In this document: piece by piece, positions 5,660 through 8,047 of the stretch | Numbering within the stretch: position 1 is the first letter of the stretch | Layout: each line of letters opens with the position of its first letter | Origin: Pseudomonadota bacterium | GTDB lineage: Bacteria; Pseudomonadota; Alphaproteobacteria; Rhizobiales; Xanthobacteraceae | Assembly: GCA_023405565.1 (NCBI GenBank) | Contig: JAEXXW010000102.1 | Location: forward strand, 1 to 8,047 | Direction of reading: 5' to 3' | DNA: 8,047 nt | The notes under the pieces: model-generated | What the model was told of the DNA's origin: nothing | Databases searched by the model: none | What the model saw: only the letters and a program-made list of their open reading frames with translations | Position numbers and translations under genes: made by a program

Positions 5660-5782
5660 TGCCTAACGGGCGCATCGCGGGAGGCGGTGCGATCATCATC
5701 ACGACGGCCAAGCGCTGCATTGATCAGGAACTGCATTGGTGATGCGCAGAAGACGAGCGATAGCGTGTGCGCCCGCATGATT
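5660..5782. other. Rest of the 329-base spacer, no gene recognised
   Basis: Together with the repeats to its left, this fills the gap between the outer-membrane protein gene and the small peptide gene. It holds an 8-base direct repeat, CTGCATTG at 5715-5722 and 5731-5738. A 27-codon plus-strand frame at 5659-5742 (MPNGRIAGGGAIIITTAKRC, then IDQELHW) lacks a convincing ribosome-binding site. I see no RNA gene. Confidence 0.4.
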
Positions 5783-5809
5783 ATGCCGGCCGCCCGAAGC
5801 GGCCGGCAT
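5783..5809 (-). terminator. Strong hairpin after the small peptide gene, terminator-like
   Basis: A perfect 11-bp stem, ATGCCGGCCGC 5783-5793 with GCGGCCGGCAT 5799-5809. On the minus strand the loop reads TTCGG, close to the extra-stable UUCG type. It lies 11 bases after the stop of the 43-residue gene. There is no U tract on the minus strand; on the plus strand a loose T-rich stretch follows. Confidence 0.65.
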
Positions 5810-5820
5810 TGTCTTATTCA

Positions 5821-5952
5821 TTAGCGGCCATTGCCGTGAATCTGCGATTCCAGTTCGTAACGCGAAGTCGAGGCATTGGCGTTGGTGACGACGCTCGCAG
5901 CGAGCGCGAACACGACGAAAGCGGCAAACACGGCCTTGAACTTGGTGATCAT
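5821..5952 (-). CDS. Small secreted peptide, 43 residues, function unknown
   Basis: The product reads MITKFKAVFAAFVVFALAAS followed by VVTNANASTSRYELESQIHGNGR. The first 27 residues form a clear Sec signal peptide: two lysines, a hydrophobic core FAAFVVFALAASVV, and a cleavage site ending NANA. The mature part would be only 16 residues, STSRYELESQIHGNGR, polar and without cysteines. The start at 5952 is supported by GGAG 6 bases upstream; the frame is open to 6081, but that part looks non-coding. A strong hairpin closes the gene 11 bases after the stop. It lies 141 bases downstream of the AraC gene, so it may have its own promoter. I do not recognise a named family, although very short secreted proteins with this kind of leader are common in Bradyrhizobium-like genomes. 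Export is a fair prediction; function is not. Confidence 0.65.
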   Translation of the reverse strand: MITKFKAVFAAFVVFALAASVVTNANASTSRYELESQIHGNGR

Positions 5953-6093
5953 GATAGTCTCCATCTGGGTTGGTCGATGACGGGATGTCGTCGATATTCG
6001 TGAACCTATTTGTCTTCCCGCTTCGTCGCCGTCCGGATGTTTTGGCATCTGTCGCGATATTGCGACGATGACGTTGTTCACTTCGCTAAGTGT

Positions 6094-7056
6094 TCAGGCC
6101 GCCAATACGCGGCCGAATTCACGGCGATAGTCCGATGGTGTCATTGCCGTGAGCTTACGGAAGCTCGCGGTGAATGCAGATGGCGTTTCGTAGCCGACTT
6201 CAAAGGCGATCTCGGTAATGCTGGCTGACGACGCAACCAGCCTTTCGCGCGCCTTGTCGATCCGCAAATGCGTGAGACGTTCATGTGGTGTCTGTCCGGT
6301 GGCAAGCCGGAATGACGTGCAGAAATGATAGCGGCTCAGATTGACCAGACTGGCAAGTTCTCCAAGGCTGATGCTTCGAGCGAGTCCGTCACGCATGAAG
6401 TTTGTCACGCGCTTGACCTGCCAATCTGCGAGCCCCCTGCGTTTCGTTGCGGCCGAAATCGTGCCGATGGATGAGTGCGCTCTGACAAGCTGCACACAGA
6501 GAAGATCGACAGCATAATCCATAAACAGGCGCGCACTTTGAATGTCCGGCGCGCTTTCCCTGCTGAGCATCCGCATCAGACCGGCGGCAACCGGATCGGC
6601 AAAGCCGGCCCGATCGATCAGCCTGACCTGTTTTCCGTTCGTGATCGCATCGGCGCAGGATTGGAGCCGCGCATCGGTCAGGTAGATGTGAGACACTTCG
6701 AGAGGACCGGCGATATCCCACGAGCCGTCGTGGCCTCGCGGGATCACGCTGATCGAATCGAATTGAGCACGTGAGACGATTCGTTTGTCTCCCGAGCGCC
6801 AATGCAGATCCCTCGACGCAGCATAGTAAGTGATCAGCACGTGATCCGATAATGCCGGCAGTGAACCTTTCATCGCCTCGTGCCGCCATCGCGGCGTCAG
6901 GCGCACGCCATCCGGCCCTGGGTCCGGTGCAAGCAAGGGGGGCTGTCCCACAATCCGGCTCATGGCCGCGACCGGGTCACAGAAGCGCGGCAGCGGAGGG
7001 CTGACGATGGCTGTCGGCTCAAGCGAATTCATGTCCGAATGCGCGAGGGCAGTCAT
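6094..7056 (-). CDS. AraC/XylS-family transcriptional regulator
   Basis: A 320-residue regulator. The C-terminal HTH_18 domain covers about 210-316. Its first helix-turn-helix is ISLGELASLVNLSRYHFCTS (229-248), the linker is GQTPHERLTHLRIDKARERL, and the second helix-turn-helix is SITEIAFEVGYETPSAFTAS (279-298). It closes FRKLTAMTPSDYRREFG, the classic family end. The N-terminal 200 residues form a sensor domain that I cannot assign to a ligand. The start at 7056 has GGAG 7 bases upstream. It lies 39 bases downstream of the DUF1127-cytochrome gene on the same strand, and may be co-transcribed with it and control it. The gap between them carries a tandem repeat and a palindrome, which could be an operator. 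A weak stem, CACTT/AAGTG (6079-6092), follows the stop. Confidence 0.93.
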   Translation of the reverse strand: MTALAHSDMNSLEPTAIVSPPLPRFCDPVAAMSRIVGQPPLLAPDPGPDGVRLTPRWRHEAMKGSLPALSDHVLITYYAASRDLHWRSGDKRIVSRAQFDSISVIPRGHDGSWDIAGPLEVSHIYLTDARLQSCADAITNGKQVRLIDRAGFADPVAAGLMRMLSRESAPDIQSARLFMDYAVDLLCVQLVRAHSSIGTISAATKRRGLADWQVKRVTNFMRDGLARSISLGELASLVNLSRYHFCTSFRLATGQTPHERLTHLRIDKARERLVASSASITEIAFEVGYETPSAFTASFRKLTAMTPSDYRREFGRVLAA

Positions 7057-7077
7057 GACGATTCTCCAAATTCTGGA

Positions 7078-7103
7078 AGCGCCCGGAGCGCCCGACTAGT
7101 CGG
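7078..7103. repeat. Tandem repeat and palindrome between the cytochrome and AraC genes
   Basis: AGCGCCCG is repeated with a 9-base period at 7078 and 7087. It is directly followed by the perfect 12-bp palindrome CCGACTAGTCGG (7092-7103), which covers the stop codon of the cytochrome gene. This could be an AraC-type binding region or chance in GC-rich DNA. Confidence 0.3.
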
Positions 7104-8025
7104 TTGCGGCGCCGTCGGTCTCCGCGGCCTGCGGCGGCACGATCTTCATGATGAAAGAGGTCGGCGTTTCATTTGGTCCGAACGGGCCCGGCACCTTGTT
7201 TTTCACCGGCGGCAGGCTTTTGAGAAAGGCCGCAATGGCCCGCACATCCTGTTGCGTCAGGCTGGCAAAGGCATGCCAAGGCATGATCGGCGAGAGCATG
7301 CGTCCATCGGGACGTTTGCCGGCGGTGATCGCGGTGGCGATCTGCTCCGGCGACCACGTGCCCAGGCCGGTCTCCGGATCCGGCGTCAGGTTCGGGCCGT
7401 GGAAGACGCCGAGACCGGGAATCTCGAAACCAACTTCCGAGCCGCCGAGGAAGCGCGCCATATCGGGCTTGCCGAAGAAATATCCGGGCGTGTGACAGTC
7501 GTTGCAGCCACCCAACGTGACAAGATATTTGCCGCGCTTGATCTGCGCGTCCTGCGCATGAGCGGTGCTTGCGCTGGAAAACACCAAGGCGACGCTTGTG
7601 GCCAGCAGGACTGCAACACAGGCTGCTTCACGCACGAAGCGTTGGACGACGTTGTCATTGCCAGCGTGACGTTCCGTTGACGCTTGCCGGCTCGCGTCAT
7701 CGTCAGGATCATCCTGCGGTGTACGCGTGTCATCGCAGGTGCGCGATGCAATCGTGCTGGCGACGAAATCGATTTCACTGCGATGAATGCCGACATCCTT
7801 GAGCAACCTGTCCGGCAAAGCGTTGAGGGCGTTGCGGGTTTCATGCTCGATGATGGCCCGGTGAAACAGGCAATACAGGCTTGCGGCAAGCGTCCTGCCA
7901 TACGCGACAGCTCGGCGAAAATAAGCGGCCACGCGGATCGTTGACGTTCCTCGTAGGCCGGACATGGGCGCGCCGTATGACGCGTGCGGACGGGCAGCAA
8001 CTGTTGCAGTGACATGTGAGCGCAT
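7096..8025 (-). CDS. DUF1127 domain fused to a mono-haem c-type cytochrome
   Basis: A single 309-residue frame holds two parts. Residues about 33-90 form a DUF1127 (YjiS-like) domain: AYFRRAVAYGRTLAASLYCL, then NALNALPDRLLKDVGIHRSEIDFVAS, matching the family's L-x-x-L-x-D-x-x-L-K-D-x-G-x-x-R-S-E-I. An acidic, low-complexity linker (91-125) follows. Residues about 131-157 read as a signal peptide or membrane segment ending STAHAQ. From about 158 it is a c-type cytochrome: haem site CNDCH (174-178), HGPNLTPDPETGLGTWSPEQ (209-228), and the probable axial Met in SPIMPWHAF (Met248), ending FLKSLPPVKNKVPG. Such cytochromes pass electrons from periplasmic dehydrogenases; no dehydrogenase is in the window. 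The start at 8025 has a perfect AAGGAG 6 bases upstream. An internal GTG (codon 131) would give a plain exported cytochrome but lacks a ribosome-binding site. Confidence 0.85.
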   Translation of the reverse strand: MRSHVTATVAARPHASYGAPMSGLRGTSTIRVAAYFRRAVAYGRTLAASLYCLFHRAIIEHETRNALNALPDRLLKDVGIHRSEIDFVASTIASRTCDDTRTPQDDPDDDASRQASTERHAGNDNVVQRFVREAACVAVLLATSVALVFSSASTAHAQDAQIKRGKYLVTLGGCNDCHTPGYFFGKPDMARFLGGSEVGFEIPGLGVFHGPNLTPDPETGLGTWSPEQIATAITAGKRPDGRMLSPIMPWHAFASLTQQDVRAIAAFLKSLPPVKNKVPGPFGPNETPTSFIMKIVPPQAAETDGAATD

Positions 8026-8047
8026 CGTAATCTCCTTGTGTTGACGT

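Noticed and set aside
5608..5778. A 56-codon minus-strand frame starting MRAHTLSLVFCASP
   Set aside because: There is no ribosome-binding site, the start is pressed against the hairpin of the small peptide gene, and the second half is Arg/Trp/Pro-rich non-coding-like sequence.
7386..8015. A 209-codon minus-strand frame overlapping the cytochrome gene
   Set aside because: It is in a different frame from the haem motif and has Arg/Ser/Ala-rich low-information sequence; the DUF1127-cytochrome frame is clearly the coding one.

Overview
The window looks like chromosomal DNA of an alphaproteobacterium of the order Hyphomicrobiales, most like the Bradyrhizobium/Afipia/Rhodopseudomonas group. The pointers are an Omp25/Omp31-type porin-like protein with the typical mature start ADLRPVYKAPP, a bL21 with a Lys/Ala-rich tail, a DUF1127 domain, a GTG-started CspA, and a palindromic repeat of the GTCATTGCCGGGCTTGACCC type common in that group. 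The genus cannot be fixed by eye.

Layout from left to right. The 3' end of a PCu(A)C-type copper chaperone gene (+) is followed by a multi-stem palindromic repeat and, tail to tail with it, a TetR-family repressor gene (-). A homocysteine S-methyltransferase family gene (+) comes next. It converges on a CspA-type cold-shock gene (-), and the two share a terminator stem. A ribosomal-protein cluster on the minus strand, read right to left, follows: rplU (bL21), rpmA (bL27) and a RimJ/RimL-like GNAT acetyltransferase. It has a good promoter and an early terminator-like hairpin in the rplU leader, and a second very strong terminator directly in front of the GNAT ribosome-binding site.

The right half is all on the minus strand. 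It holds an outer-membrane beta-barrel gene with its own terminator, a 329-base spacer with paired inverted repeats, a 43-residue secreted peptide gene, an AraC-family regulator, and a 309-residue protein joining a DUF1127 domain to a mono-haem cytochrome c. The last two are 39 bases apart and may be co-transcribed.

Most genes are ordinary housekeeping or accessory functions, and I see no phage, CRISPR, insertion sequence or defence locus. The points that deserve attention are the DUF1127-cytochrome c fusion, the two terminator-like hairpins that gate the rplU-rpmA-GNAT transcript, the tiny secreted peptide, and the inverted repeats upstream of the outer-membrane protein gene.
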